Shown here: piece by piece, positions 42,960 through 53,173 of the stretch | How positions within the stretch are numbered: position 1 is the first letter of the stretch | How the letters are laid out: every line of letters starts with the position of its first letter | NCBI GenBank assembly: GCA_036346225.1 | Contig: JARFIW010000999.1 | Span: 417,001 to 481,000, forward strand | Direction of reading: 5' to 3' | DNA from: Platerodrilus igneus | Lineage: Eukaryota > Arthropoda > Insecta > Coleoptera > Lycidae | DNA: 64,000 nt | The notes under the pieces: model-generated | Told to the model about the DNA's origin: nothing | What the model saw: only the letters and a program-made list of their open reading frames with translations | Database searches by the model: none | Made by a program: the position numbers and the translations under genes

Positions 42960-43946
42960 CTAGAGGTTTACCAAGACGGTTATTTGCGTTATTCGAAAAT
43001 AATATTCTACAACATATGTCCGCTCTAATAATATTTCTACCGGAGCGGATACATGGAAATTAGGGTCAGCCAAGGGTAAATGTTTAAATCGTTCATAAAT
43101 TCCACGTGGTAAAGAACAACCAGGAATATTACCTGTAAGTTTTGGAAGAATAGAGGCACAAAAATTTATTCGTTGATCTGCATAATTGGAAAGTAGAAAA
43201 CAATCGACTAGCCCTTTAGAATTAACAGCGGCATTGGCTAGTCCACACACCTTACTGTTATTGCGAACATATTTAAGACCCAAACGTTGCACGCAAGCAG
43301 AAGTGATCGCATTGATTTGGGACCCTGAATCAAGAACGCACCTTACAGGTTGAAAATCGCCATTGATGTACCGAATCTTAGCTTGAATCGTTCCTAAAAG
43401 CACTGTATAATTTTTAGGATTATTAGAGACATTGCATGTAGAAACTGTTTCTTTCATATCGGATGTGGAAGGGGTCACAGGTGTTATCGGTCCCGAAGTC
43501 GAGACAGCCGATGCATTATGCAAAAAGGTGTGATGATATCTGGAGCTACATAACCCGCATCTTCCTTTAGAGTTGCAGCCCTTAATATGATTGCCTAAAC
43601 ATTTAAAACAACGCAACATTCTTTTTACCGCGGTGTATCTATCGGAAACATTTAATTTTTGAAAGTTTTTGCACGCGTAAATTGTATGCCCTTCATTACA
43701 ATAGGGACACGAATTACGATCGCATTTTACTTGCGCATCGTTAGTGGATTCTTTTACAAAAAAAGACTTATTTAGATTATATTTGAAGCGCGGTGGCATA
43801 TTTACGTTGACGGGTTTTAAAGGTTGAACATCTTCGTGCATTTCTGAGGTTTTATTCCGCGCGGTTAAAAATTCGAACAACTGAGCACAAGTCGGCACAT
43901 TAGAATCCGCGCGTGCATCAAATGCATGTTGTAATTTAGGATCCAA
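42960..43946 (-). CDS. BEL gag C-terminal zinc knuckles and aspartic protease
   Basis: 328 codons. Zinc-binding segments CPYCNEGHTIYAC and CFKCLGNHIKGC, GLCSSRYHHTFLH are followed by the protease motif VRCVLDSGSQINAIT (DSGS active site). Separated from the RT frame by a frameshift near 42950. Confidence 0.85.
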   Translation of the reverse strand: MDPKLQHAFDARADSNVPTCAQLFEFLTARNKTSEMHEDVQPLKPVNVNMPPRFKYNLNKSFFVKESTNDAQVKCDRNSCPYCNEGHTIYACKNFQKLNVSDRYTAVKRMLRCFKCLGNHIKGCNSKGRCGLCSSRYHHTFLHNASAVSTSGPITPVTPSTSDMKETVSTCNVSNNPKNYTVLLGTIQAKIRYINGDFQPVRCVLDSGSQINAITSACVQRLGLKYVRNNSKVCGLANAAVNSKGLVDCFLLSNYADQRINFCASILPKLTGNIPGCSLPRGIYERFKHLPLADPNFHVSAPVEILLERTYVVEYYFRITQITVLVNL

Positions 43947-44099
43947 ATTACGATAACATAGAGAAAATAAAATAAAGTCCGATAAATCTTCAACGTCGGG
44001 GCAGATTTCAAAGTGCTTACTGCGTTGAAATGTGTATTTATGAAATTTGATAAGGAACCAGTAGATTTAAATTGAAGAATTTTATTCAAATAAAATTAA

Positions 44100-44690
44100 C
44101 AATTCTGCGTGGAGAATCGTACCGATCTACCAGTTTTTAAATGCTTGCTCATACAAATTGGGATCTAACGCTAGATCAGAGACGACACTTAATGCTTCCT
44201 TCTCGAGGTACGATCTAAAATATAAATATTTCAATGAGACTGAAATAGATTTGTTTTCGTGTACAACACTGCGGTAAGTAGTAATGAAATTATTCCACTT
44301 ATCAATGGAACCATCAAAACAGGAATTTCTAGGGTTTTAAACATTCAACGGATGGGCCCTTAAATGCCAGAGCATCCGCAGAAACCGATTTTGTAGAATT
44401 TTCTTTCAATTCTAAATATTTTGCACGAACTACGTCAAATAAGTCGTCGAAAGCTGCTAGATTTAATTTTATATGTAGTTTCGGGTCAGGTTTAGTAGCG
44501 TTGAATTCTATTATTGCTACCTGTAGTTTTCGAGAGCATTTTCAATAATCGGAAGCCTTTGCATTTTTGCTTCTAATAAGTTTAATTTACTTACATTTGC
44601 GGAAACAGCATAATCCCAAATGCCTTGCAAGCGACCAAATAAGGCTTCTTGTTGAGCTTGCAAAGAAATGCTGTCGAAAGACATTTTCAG
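44100..44690 (-). pseudogene. BEL gag N-terminal region
   Basis: An ATG near 44684 begins MSFDSISLQAQQEALFGRL and runs to 44517; related coding continues in other frames to about 44100 (LHIKLNLAAFDDLFDVVRA). Broken by stops and shifts. Confidence 0.65.
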
Positions 44691-44963
44691 AATAGTATAA
44701 ACTACACGTAAATATGTAATCGAATTGAAGAGTATTTTATAATTAAAATTGAATGCAAATATAAACAAACACACCTGTGCTGATAACCGTTTATCAACAT
44801 GCAGGTCAAACTCAATTACGAGGTTAACAATTCGATAAGAGTGAATTTATTTCAAATACTTTTAAGAGCAACTTTGTAATAATTTAACCTAAATCAAGCT
44901 CCTCCAAACCACGACGACAATTTTATCACGCATACGGGTCGAAGGTGCCAAAAAAATAAGGTA

Positions 44964-45339
44964 TGTTCACGCCTTAGCGTAGCGGCTGGTTCACAATAGC
45001 AAAAAATGCGTAACAAAATTGTGTAATAGATATGGTTGCATAAAAAACTTACCCCGTGTTCAATTATCACTTTATACTCACCACTAAATACATAATTGGT
45101 TAGGTAGGAGAGGGTTGGTGAAGGAAGGGAAATAGCGGTGCTCACGTTGTTATTTAATTAATGCCGACAAACCGGCGCGAGTGGGACATTTAAAAATGGA
45201 CTGTGTTCTAAGAGAGAGCCGTGTCGACTCGCTTATCTCATTGTTGTAACCAGCGCTCACCTTGGCGATGCGCGAATAACAAATCGCAGTCGACAGATAA
45301 GAGGAGCATGCTTTTAATATATTAGGCAAGGCGTAAACA
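44964..45339 (-). repeat. BEL 5' LTR (sense orientation)
   Basis: Ends TGTTCACGCC...GGCGTAAACA on the plus strand. Just inside (sense direction) is TTTTTTTGGCACCTTCGACC, a likely primer-binding region. Confidence 0.9.
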
Positions 45340-45344
45340 GCATT
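45340..45344. repeat. Target-site duplication GCATT, right
   Basis: Second copy of the 5-bp duplication made by the BEL insertion. Confidence 0.85.
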
Positions 45345-45366
45345 CGACAATGTAAAATGGAAAAAA

Positions 45367-46328
45367 ATGTTCGAAATACTCAAAAAGATTGGAATAAGTT
45401 ATAGGGATAGACGAATAGTGCATAGCTTATACAAAGAGCAAACAGCAGTAATAGAATTAGAGCAGGAACGTAAAGAAGTAAACGTTAGGAAATGTGTGAG
45501 ACAGGGATGTGCCCTATCCGCATTAATTTTTAACTTGTACATTAAAGAGGCAATAAATACTGTCAAATGCAGGAAGACATTTGGAATTACTATGCAGGAT
45601 CAAAAAATTGATATGCTTAGATTTGCAGATGATATAGCGGTATTAGCGTCTAGCAAGGAAGAGTTAGAAGCTGCTCTTAATGAAATGGAAACGGTTCTAA
45701 CAGAGAGATATGGTATGAAAATTAACAAAACTAAAGCTGAAGTACTAGTATGCAAAGGAGGGGAAAATAAATCAAAAACAAGAATACAAATATGTAACAC
45801 GAACTTACAAGAGGTTAAGGATTTCTGCTACCTAGGAAGCCAAATAACACAAGATGGGAAAAGCACAAAAGATATAAAACAAAGATTAGCACAAAGCCGA
45901 GCTACATTCAACAAGAAAAAGCAACTACTGTGTTCAAAGACAACAAACATAGAGACAAGGAAAAGCCTGGACAAGAAAAAAGTAGAAGCCTTTGAAATGT
46001 GGTGCTACAGACGTATCATGAAGATATCATGGACAGACAAAATTAAGAACGAAGAGGTACTAAAAATGGTAGGGGAAGACAGAAATATGTAGAAAACGGT
46101 AAAAATAGGAAAGATAGGATGACAAACCGCATACTACTGCATGAGGGAATAGTTCGGAATATATTAGAAGCAGAGATAGGAAAAAAGAGAAGAAGAGGTA
46201 GACCTAGGTTAAACTACTGCACACAGATAGTGAAAGGTGTAGGCTGTAGGAGTTTCAGGGAGATGTATAGACTGGCTCAGAATAGAAATCAATGGAGGTG
46301 CGCATCCAACCAGTCCCAAGATGGATAA
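45367..46328 (+). pseudogene. LINE reverse transcriptase, C-terminal half
   Basis: Continuation of the LINE RT: VRQGCALSALIFNLYI, the catalytic LRFADDIAVLAS, KTKAEVLVCKG and DFCYLGSQITQDGKS. A stop at 46090 is followed by the C-terminal RILLHEGIVRNIL and RRGRPRL segments to 46328. Intact apart from the first stop and the BEL interruption. Confidence 0.8.
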
Positions 46329-46539
46329 ATTAATGACGAAGAAAGTAACTGTACTTAAACATTATGATTATTATAAGCAATTACAAGAATTGGTTAGGCA
46401 ATATTCTCGAATAATGTTAATTGTGTGAAAGGATTTACTGGAAAGCTATTATTTCGGCAAATGTCTAAGTAATGGGGATCTTGGCAGCCACAGGCTTCTT
46501 AACCCCCGTCACTGAAGCTCGATGAAATTGGGCATAAAA

Positions 46540-46800
46540 TTAGAAAACAATAAAAAAAAGGAACCGAGCTGTATGCATACTGTGTGAGAATTTCAGGGAA
46601 CTGTGTAGGCTAGTTGAGAATATAGATAAGTGCAGGTACGTGTCCAACCAGTTTTGAGACGGAAAACCTAATGACGAAAAAATAAGCGCGGATAAATTTG
46701 ACGACAAACAACTACAGGTGCTGGTTGTGAAATATCTGTAATTGTTTAAGTGCTGGGGGAACTTGGCAGCCACAGGCTGCTTATTCCCCTTCACAACCAC
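46540..46800 (+). mobile_element. LINE 3'-end fragment, second copy
   Basis: Repeats the CAACCAGT, AATGACGAA and GGCAGCCACAGGCT segments found at 46310-46490, so it is a second, decayed copy of the same 3' end. Confidence 0.6.
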
Positions 46801-46929
46801 TGAATGTCGGATAAATAGTGTATATAATTATAAAACAATAGAATGGGATCGAACAGCATATAACAAGAAAGAACAGCGCCTATGATAAAAGACAACAAAC
46901 AGAACAAGAAGAAAATCGTTCAAAGCATA

Positions 46930-47340
46930 TGTGTGGAGCATAGCACAGTATGCCTATGAAATACGGGCAGTTTGAGAAGCAGACAGAAAAACGGTAGCAG
47001 CCTTTTGAAATGCTGTGCTTCAGATGTATGAGGATGATAGCATGGACAGACAAAGATAATTACAAATAGGTTATATAAATAGTAGGGGAACAAGAATATC
47101 GGAGAAAAAGTAGAAAAAATAAAACGGCAGAATACGTTCTAAGGCATTTTTGGGGAATAGTATGGGGTATATTGCAAGCAGAGATAGGTAAAAAGAGGTA
47201 GATTTAGACCTAGATCAGATTAGTGATAGAAGCAAACTGTGCAAAATTTAGGGAAATGTGTAGGATAGTTCAGAATATGAAGCAATGAGGGTACACGTCT
47301 AACCAGTTCCAGGACCGAAGACCTAATGATGATGATGAGA
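46930..47340 (+). mobile_element. LINE 3'-end fragment, third copy
   Basis: Carries decayed CTGTGCTTCAGATGTATGAG, ATGGACAGACAAAG and GTAGGGGAACAAGA segments of the RT C-terminus and ends in a GATGATGATGA tail, as RTE-like LINEs often do. Confidence 0.65.
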
Positions 47341-47771
47341 GAGTTTCTATTGTTCTGGTCTGGAAGTGAATAGTAATTCTTCAAAGGCATCTTCTAGTTT
47401 TTTTAAGGACCCGTAATTTTGAAAATTAAAATCTAATCTGCCAATTGTTCTCAAATCTTCATAACTGATATAAATGGAGATTTACACAGCAATGACCCCT
47501 CTGTTAAAATGCAAATAGAAGAAATAAAATTAATTTGCAATCATACAGTGTCAGAATTAATGTATAACTTAAAACTTGGGCTGAATTTTAAACTGCTAAA
47601 TTTGGTCTTGGTATTTATAAAAGCCTTTACAGTGAACAATTTTTATTATAGCTATAATAATTTAAAAAACTAGTATTTTTTGCTAAGGCGTTTGATTGCT
47701 ACCTATAGTGAGCAAAAACTTACATGGAAATCAAACAAAATTTTTAATATACATACATAATAGGTAAGTAA
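47341..47771. other. Spacer, nothing recognised
   Basis: AT-rich non-coding sequence between LINE debris and the second MITE. Confidence 0.5.
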
Positions 47772-47868
47772 GGCCGTTCTGATTTCAAAACGGTGCACGC
47801 GTATGTTTTTCCATTGAAAGTTTCAATGTAACATACGCGTGCATCGTTTTGAAGCCAGACCAGTAGGT
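47772..47868. mobile_element. Hairpin MITE, second copy
   Basis: Arms with TTTCAAAACGGTGCACGCG and its complement CGCGTGCATCGTTTTGAA pair over about 37 bp, with a loop containing CCATTGAAAGTTTCAATG. TTCAAAACGGTGCA is shared with the MITE at 6348. Confidence 0.65.
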
Positions 47869-47870
47869 AG

Positions 47871-48008
47871 GCTAAGCCGCTTTGAGGAACAAAATGCACA
47901 GCAAGATATGTATACGCCGATTTGAGAACAAAATGAATAGCTAAGCCGCTTTGAGAAACAAAACGTACAGCAAGATATGTATACGCCGCTTTGAGAACAA
48001 AATTGTCT
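47871..48008 (+). repeat. 69-bp tandem repeat, two copies
   Basis: Copies start at 47871 and 47940 (GCTAAGCCGCTTTGAG...GCAAGATATGTATACGCCG). Confidence 0.85.
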
Positions 48009-48024
48009 TTGTATGTAAATTTGG

Positions 48025-48115
48025 TACGTCGGGGGGTCGTTAGGTCTTTCTTCTCGGGGTGTGCGTTCGAGGGGTCGTTAGATTTTTGTCGTGGGGGGTG
48101 CGCATGCACGGGGGT
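48025..48115 (+). repeat. GC-rich degenerate repeat (GGGGTCGTTAG)
   Basis: GGGGTCGTTAG occurs at about 48035 and 48070 within a G-rich patch unlike the AT-rich surroundings. Confidence 0.6.
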
Positions 48116-48755
48116 GGAGATATTTTCTTAAGAAAATTTTTTAGCAGCGTTTCCGTGTTAAATATTAAATAAGATGGGAAAAGTGTTATACATTTTTTTT
48201 AAAATGGTGTGTGTAGAACGGAGTCCACGTGTTAGTTCTTGGCCGCTTCGGAGATTTTTCTGGGTAGGTTAAGCTAAAAATTAAAACGCCTCGGTGAAGA
48301 ACTTTGTTATATTAAGCAAACGCGTGCAAGTGGTAAAGAATATTTTAGCTCTCTTCATAAACTGCGTTTTGTATGAAGTAGCAAATAACATTTAGAAAAT
48401 ATACGAAATGTTATATAATGGGGATCAAATTTTTAAACGTCTGCAGGTAAAATCTTGTAAAAAGAAGTCGTTCACTTCTCACGATTTCAATGTCAAAATA
48501 AAATAACAAGAATTTGCAGTCAAAATCTAGAATATAACCTCGTGTTTTTTTATTGGAATTATAGCTCTCTAGTAATATATATGCAAATCATGCCGGCATT
48601 CAACTTTTAATATAATGGATTTCATTAACATAAGGTGTGTTTGCAAAAACATGTTAAGACAGGTATGCCGTATATTTACTTCTTGGTTGCATCATCCCAA
48701 AATAATTTATACAAGTACACTGAACTTGCTAATATCAAAGATTCCTTGCTTATGG
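48116..48755. other. Spacer, nothing recognised
   Basis: AT-rich non-coding sequence; the 68-codon frame at 48615 has no support. Confidence 0.5.
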
Positions 48756-48756
48756 A

Positions 48757-49805
48757 TTAACTTTTACAACTCAAGGTGTAGTATCAAGGTTTTAACGTCA
48801 CTCTCAAACTATAAAACTTAATAATAATAATAGTTTTCCTTAACACCAATATCATTTAGAAAATATGTGTTTCATTAATATATTTATTTAGTGAATATTT
48901 TCCATGAAAAATTCGTTTAGAAAGTTTAAAAGATCTTTTTCAGTAATAACTTGTTCCTGGGGTGGTGGTGGTGGTGGTGGTGTGGTGCTGGTGGTAACGG
49001 CGTTCGCCTAACCGCCACCTCCGTATACCGCATATTACTGTAACAATACGAAAAAATGAACCTAAGTTTTATTATATAACAATTTTTTCAGTAGTAAATA
49101 TAAAATGAAAATTAGTTTATACAAATATATCTTTGTTACTTACGGGTTTAAAAGCCTTAACATCCGGCGCTTTATTGCCGGTTTTGCAAACCACGGAGAC
49201 CCAGTCTTATTAGTTGGTTCTACTGTTGCAGTTGGCTTCATTTTGTTAGTTAATAGTTAAACTTGTTGTATTAAATATACATAGAATTCTTAACCTTTTT
49301 ATTTAGAATACCTATATGAAATGTTGTAAAGGTGTAAGCAAGGTTATATTTTAAATTTTTATTGCTAAAAACATGAATAATTTTATATTTACACTAGAAT
49401 TTTTCAAATGTCAGATTGTAAAATATAAGCGTACAAGTATATAATTTTAAAAATAATCAGTCTCAGTTTAATATCAACCGTGTGTTATTCAGAATCCTGT
49501 TTGATATATGCAAATTGATGTGGTTATTTGTTCATAAGGAAACATCAAGGCTGTATTTAGCATACTAATTTTTGAAGATTTTACATGTATTAACCTTTTA
49601 TAACTCAAAGTGTAGCATCAGGTTTTCTTTCTTTGCGTCATTTTCAAACGATAGAAGTTAATAATAGCGGTCATTAGCATCAATGTTACAATGTTGCACA
49701 TGAGATTAAAATGTAAATTTTAATGGTTTTTCTACAAAAACATGAATAATTTTATAACCACATTGGAATGTTTCAATATCAGATTGCAAAAAACACAAGC
49801 GCGGA
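48757..49805. repeat. Degenerate direct repeats left of Maverick 2
   Basis: 48757-48870 and 49590-49690 share AACTCAA(G/A)GTGTAG(T/C)ATC and AATAATAG; 49370-49450 and 49725-49805 share AAAAACATGAATAATTTTAT, TTTCAA and CAGATTG(T/C)AAAA. They may be decayed terminal sequence of the Maverick. Confidence 0.55.
48926..49241 (-). CDS. Possible small two-exon gene
   Basis: Minus strand: ATG at 49241, 32 codons (MKPTATVEPTNKTGSPWF...), then a consensus donor GTAAGT (49143). A 106-bp AT-rich intron would end at a pyrimidine-rich TTCGTATTGTTACAG (49038), and the joined frame runs to a TAA at 48926-48928 with a His/Pro run. A second frame of the same region encodes a Pro run followed by EQVITEKDLLNFLNEFF to a stop near 48890 and would need another acceptor. 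No homology recognised. Confidence 0.25.
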
Positions 49806-50007
49806 ATATTACCTATAATGACTATACAAAATGCATAAATTAAATATAATGGGATTATATATAATTATACAGACACATAAATTCTTAAAATAATGATGCT
49901 GTTTTTATGTAAGGAAACTAGTTGCAAAGCATATAAATAGGTAGACATTGAGTTAAGATGTTAGTTTCTGTTTGTTATTGAACAGCCAGCGCCAATATTG
50001 CCTAAAA

Positions 50008-50526
50008 ATGAATACTTCAATAGTGGTAGATGTTCAAGGTTTTAAAACTAAAAATAATGATTTTATATTTAAAGAGGTGGCCATTGTTCCATTGGCATCA
50101 TCATCATCATCATCAAATGATGTAAGTACGCATATATTCAAACCACCGCATTCATGGGATCAATTATTGAGCAACAATAAACGTCAAAATGCATGGCTAA
50201 TAGAAAAATTTCATGGAATTAAGTGGAAGGATGGTGAGTTACCTTATGGTTGCTTGCGACATCTATTGAAACCAATATTTAATAAAACGACGCATATATA
50301 TGTGAAGGGATTAGAAAAACGGACATGGTTAATGTCCGAATTTTCTAACCCCGACATCATCAATGTTGAAGCTTTGGGGTGTCCACCTTCTTTACACGAG
50401 CTAAAGGAGTAGAATTACCCCAACACTTCAAAATGTTTGTATCACTCTAGACGTTGCTCATCATTCAGTTGTGCAGCTGAAAATGCAATTGTACTGAAAT
50501 ATTGGATCAATACTTATAATCAATAA
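50008..50526 (+). pseudogene. Small conserved Maverick protein (IDIQGFK family), one in-frame stop
   Basis: ATG at 50008 (the frame to 49972 starts with TTG). NTSIVVDVQGFKTKNNDF, HGIKWKDGELPYG, YVKGLEKRTWL and EALGCPPSLHELKE precede a TAG at 50410. Reading past it in frame continues the family C-terminus (CLYHSRRC, CAAENAIVLKYWI) to 50526, so the TAG is a nonsense change. The intact relative is at 5371-5871. An upstream CATATAAATAG (49931) is a possible promoter. Confidence 0.7.
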
Positions 50527-50584
50527 TTCAGCCGACAAAATCCACCATCTTAAGTAGTTAGAGTTTTGTTGCCAAAGTAGAAAC

Positions 50585-51404
50585 ATGTATGCTGCAACAG
50601 TTAAGAAAAACTTGAATAAGAATGGTGATGATGCAAATTGTTTATTGATCCTTGCAATTCAAAATGATAATGCAAATTTTTCATGGGCTGATATAAACGC
50701 AGAGTTATCACTAAAATCAACACGTCCTACAGCATTTAATAAGTATCGTGAGGTATTAGTATCAACATGGTCAACATTTTTAGATTTGGATTTGGGTTTA
50801 TTACTGGAAGTTGGTATTTCAACGCGGTATGAACTAAATGCAGTAGTGCAAATATCTAATGTTATTGCTCCAGAAAGCTTTCTATGTTTTAATGTTAAGG
50901 AATGGAATGAAATTTCAAGTTTAAGAAGCGAACATTTCCTTCGTAATATACAAAAAAAAACCTGAATATAGAAATCAAGAAATATTTATTGGTTATGGCA
51001 TTAAGATGAATGCAATTTACGATATCTGTACCAACTTTCTATATATTGGAATAAGTCATAATGGTAGTGCCACGCTCGTTTTTTCTGAGGAAGCAATTAA
51101 TAAATTATTTTCAATGACATTCATAGTTAACGATTGTTTATTTACAATTAATGATTCTTCAATTGATTACATCTATAATCAATTTACTGATATCATAGCG
51201 TCCTCTTTTACCAAACAGTGTGATGCAATCAACGATGATTGTATTATATCTACAGGTAAATTTGCGGAAAATATGCAAGCACTTACGAAATTATCAAGAA
51301 CCAGCTACTTTATTCAACGTTCTTTAGAATTTAAGTTTTTATATAAAATTATTGTTGCTTTTCCAAATAAATTTTTATGTGATGTAAAAAATAAAATGAA
51401 CTAA
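50585..51404 (+). pseudogene. Maverick accessory protein (VGIS/EW family), frameshifted
   Basis: 126 codons from ATG 50585 (LEVGISTRYELNAVVQIS, CFNVKEWNEISSL), a shift near 50960, then 132 codons to 51404 (ICTNFLYIGISHNGSATL). Shares the VG(I/L)S...V.I/L...EW pattern with the protein at 59428-60163, so the element carries two paralogues. Function unknown. Confidence 0.6.
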
Positions 51405-51443
51405 AAAATTAATTTTTTATTATATTTTGTACATTTTTTAACA

Positions 51444-53081
51444 TTACGATAAACTTTTATCATAATTATCATACATACTGCTAGATTGTAAATACGAATT
51501 CACTAGTTTGTCCAATTTTAATAACTTTGTCAATACATCGTAAAGTTGTTGCATTAATCCTTTGTTTGCACAATAAATGTTAAATATGGATAGATCAAAG
51601 TGACCAGATTGAATTACTTTGCCTAGAAATTCACTATATTCGTTAAATTTGTTTTTATTGATAAAATATAGATGACCATTGGTATATCGAAAAATGGTTG
51701 TAATATGCGAAGGAATATCTGGAAATGCATGTAATTGTAAAAAATGTGCTTTGGGTTGCTCAGTACATTCATCGTATTCCATGAGTTGATTTTCGCCATA
51801 AAATATCAATGTACGTCCAGTATAGGTATTTACAGCCGCATTGACCCGAACACGATTAGGAACGTAAAAGTGAGTGTATGCTCTAGACCATCCATTGACT
51901 AGCTGCATGCTAGGAAATTACAACAGATATACTTGATTGTTGCTAAAGAAAACTACATCACCATTTGGTTTCTGATATACGGCATCTAAACGTTTAAACG
52001 TGTGCGGAAGAAAAGGTAGCCAATCTATTATGTTCTTAGCCGGCTCAATGTAAGTGCTATTTAGAGCTGATATTCAAACCCATTTTTCATAAAACATATA
52101 TATGCGTTTATTTAGAATTAGAAAATGTTCAATATCAATGTTACATAGGTCTGGCGGCGGTTTATTCGGTGAGGTTGGCTTATTTGGAGAGTTAAGTTTA
52201 AAAGCAGCGGTAGTTGATTTAATGGTGGTAGATGATGATGATGGTGGTGGATATATGGACTGTATTCCTGCAATATCATCCTCATGTAAATCAAGATGAT
52301 GATTTTCTAGATATGAATACGTTACAGCATTAACATTATTTGAATGTCTTAACCCTAATGTATGACCAATTTCATGAAGTAGCACCTCATAATAACTAAT
52401 ATATCCACTGGGTGGTGAATTTGAGTGTTCCATATACCAAGACTCATCATAATCCATGTGTATTTCGGACACAACATCGTCGCTGGATGGATACAAAGCA
52501 TGTGCTAACCCACCACCGGGTCCATCAAAATCATCTTTGCATCGCTCATTAGGGTTTGTTGAAGCCCTCATGTAATGATTTTGTTGTTAGAATGTTATTA
52601 ATATTTCATAACTCTGTGGATTGTATATAAATACAGGATTTGTGTGTTTTGCCCAAACTTTAAATTTTTCAACCGTTCGAGCTAAGATGCAAAAATCATT
52701 GGATAACACTGTGTAATTTAAAACACGCTTTGTCAATTTGGTTTGATGTACATTGTATGCTTCAGAAATATTGTCTTTATTTGTACATCTAGGTTTTGAC
52801 ATTAACTTTAAAGTTTCTTTATTTAGTTCACCATCAAGCGGCAGTTGGTAATATGTTTGAAATGCTTTTAAGGCATTTTTAATTATCGATTTGCGATTTT
52901 CAATAGAGGCTCCACTAACATTATGAGTTTCAATATATCCATGTTAGTTTAGATAAACGTTAGCCATTTCTAAGCCAAATTCACTGTTTGTGTAAATTTC
53001 ATCTTCACACCTCACTTCCCTGTTGATGGGGAAACTAAGGAAAATTAAAAGCACTGCGAGTAGAACAGCAACAACCTCCAT
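51444..53081 (-). pseudogene. Matrix-metalloprotease-like protein with hemopexin region
   Basis: ATG at 53081 opens a hydrophobic signal peptide (VLLAVLLIFLSF). The propeptide follows with a peptidoglycan-binding-like helix region and a cysteine-switch-like PRCTNKD (about 52795). The catalytic domain (52571-52200) has DGPGGGLAHALYP and the zinc site HEIGHTLGLRHSNN; the Met-turn region reads AVTYSY, lacking the Met. LHEDDIAGIQSIYPPP ends the domain, followed by a Ser/Thr/Pro linker and a hemopexin-like region (INAAVNTYTG-type blade near 51840, start 51908) to 51444. In-frame stops (about 52944, 52585, 52074) break it. Intronless, between two Maverick genes. Confidence 0.75.
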
Positions 53082-53173
53082 GACTATCAATAATATACTA
53101 ACAAAAAAACACTGTTATTTAAATAATATATTACATATCTTTTTCAATCATCTTTTATAAGAAATAACGATTT

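Larger units (their letters stand above)
39809..45339 (-). mobile_element. BEL/Pao LTR retrotransposon, integrase deleted
   Basis: Two LTRs (385 and 376 bp) bound a minus-strand gag-protease-RT-RNase H region. Ends in sense orientation are TGTTTACGCC...GGCGTGAACA. Integrase is cut off after its zinc-binding domain. Two frames remain long (328 and 759 codons), so the copy is fairly young but defective. Confidence 0.9.
38470..46500 (+). mobile_element. LINE (RTE-like), 5'-truncated and split by a BEL insertion
   Basis: LINE sequence occupies 38470-39808 and resumes at 45340. The reading frame before the break (VDLEKAF) and after it (DNVKWKKMFEIL) is one RT motif interrupted by 39809-45339, with GCATT repeated at both junctions. 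The 5' end is truncated within the endonuclease. Confidence 0.85.
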
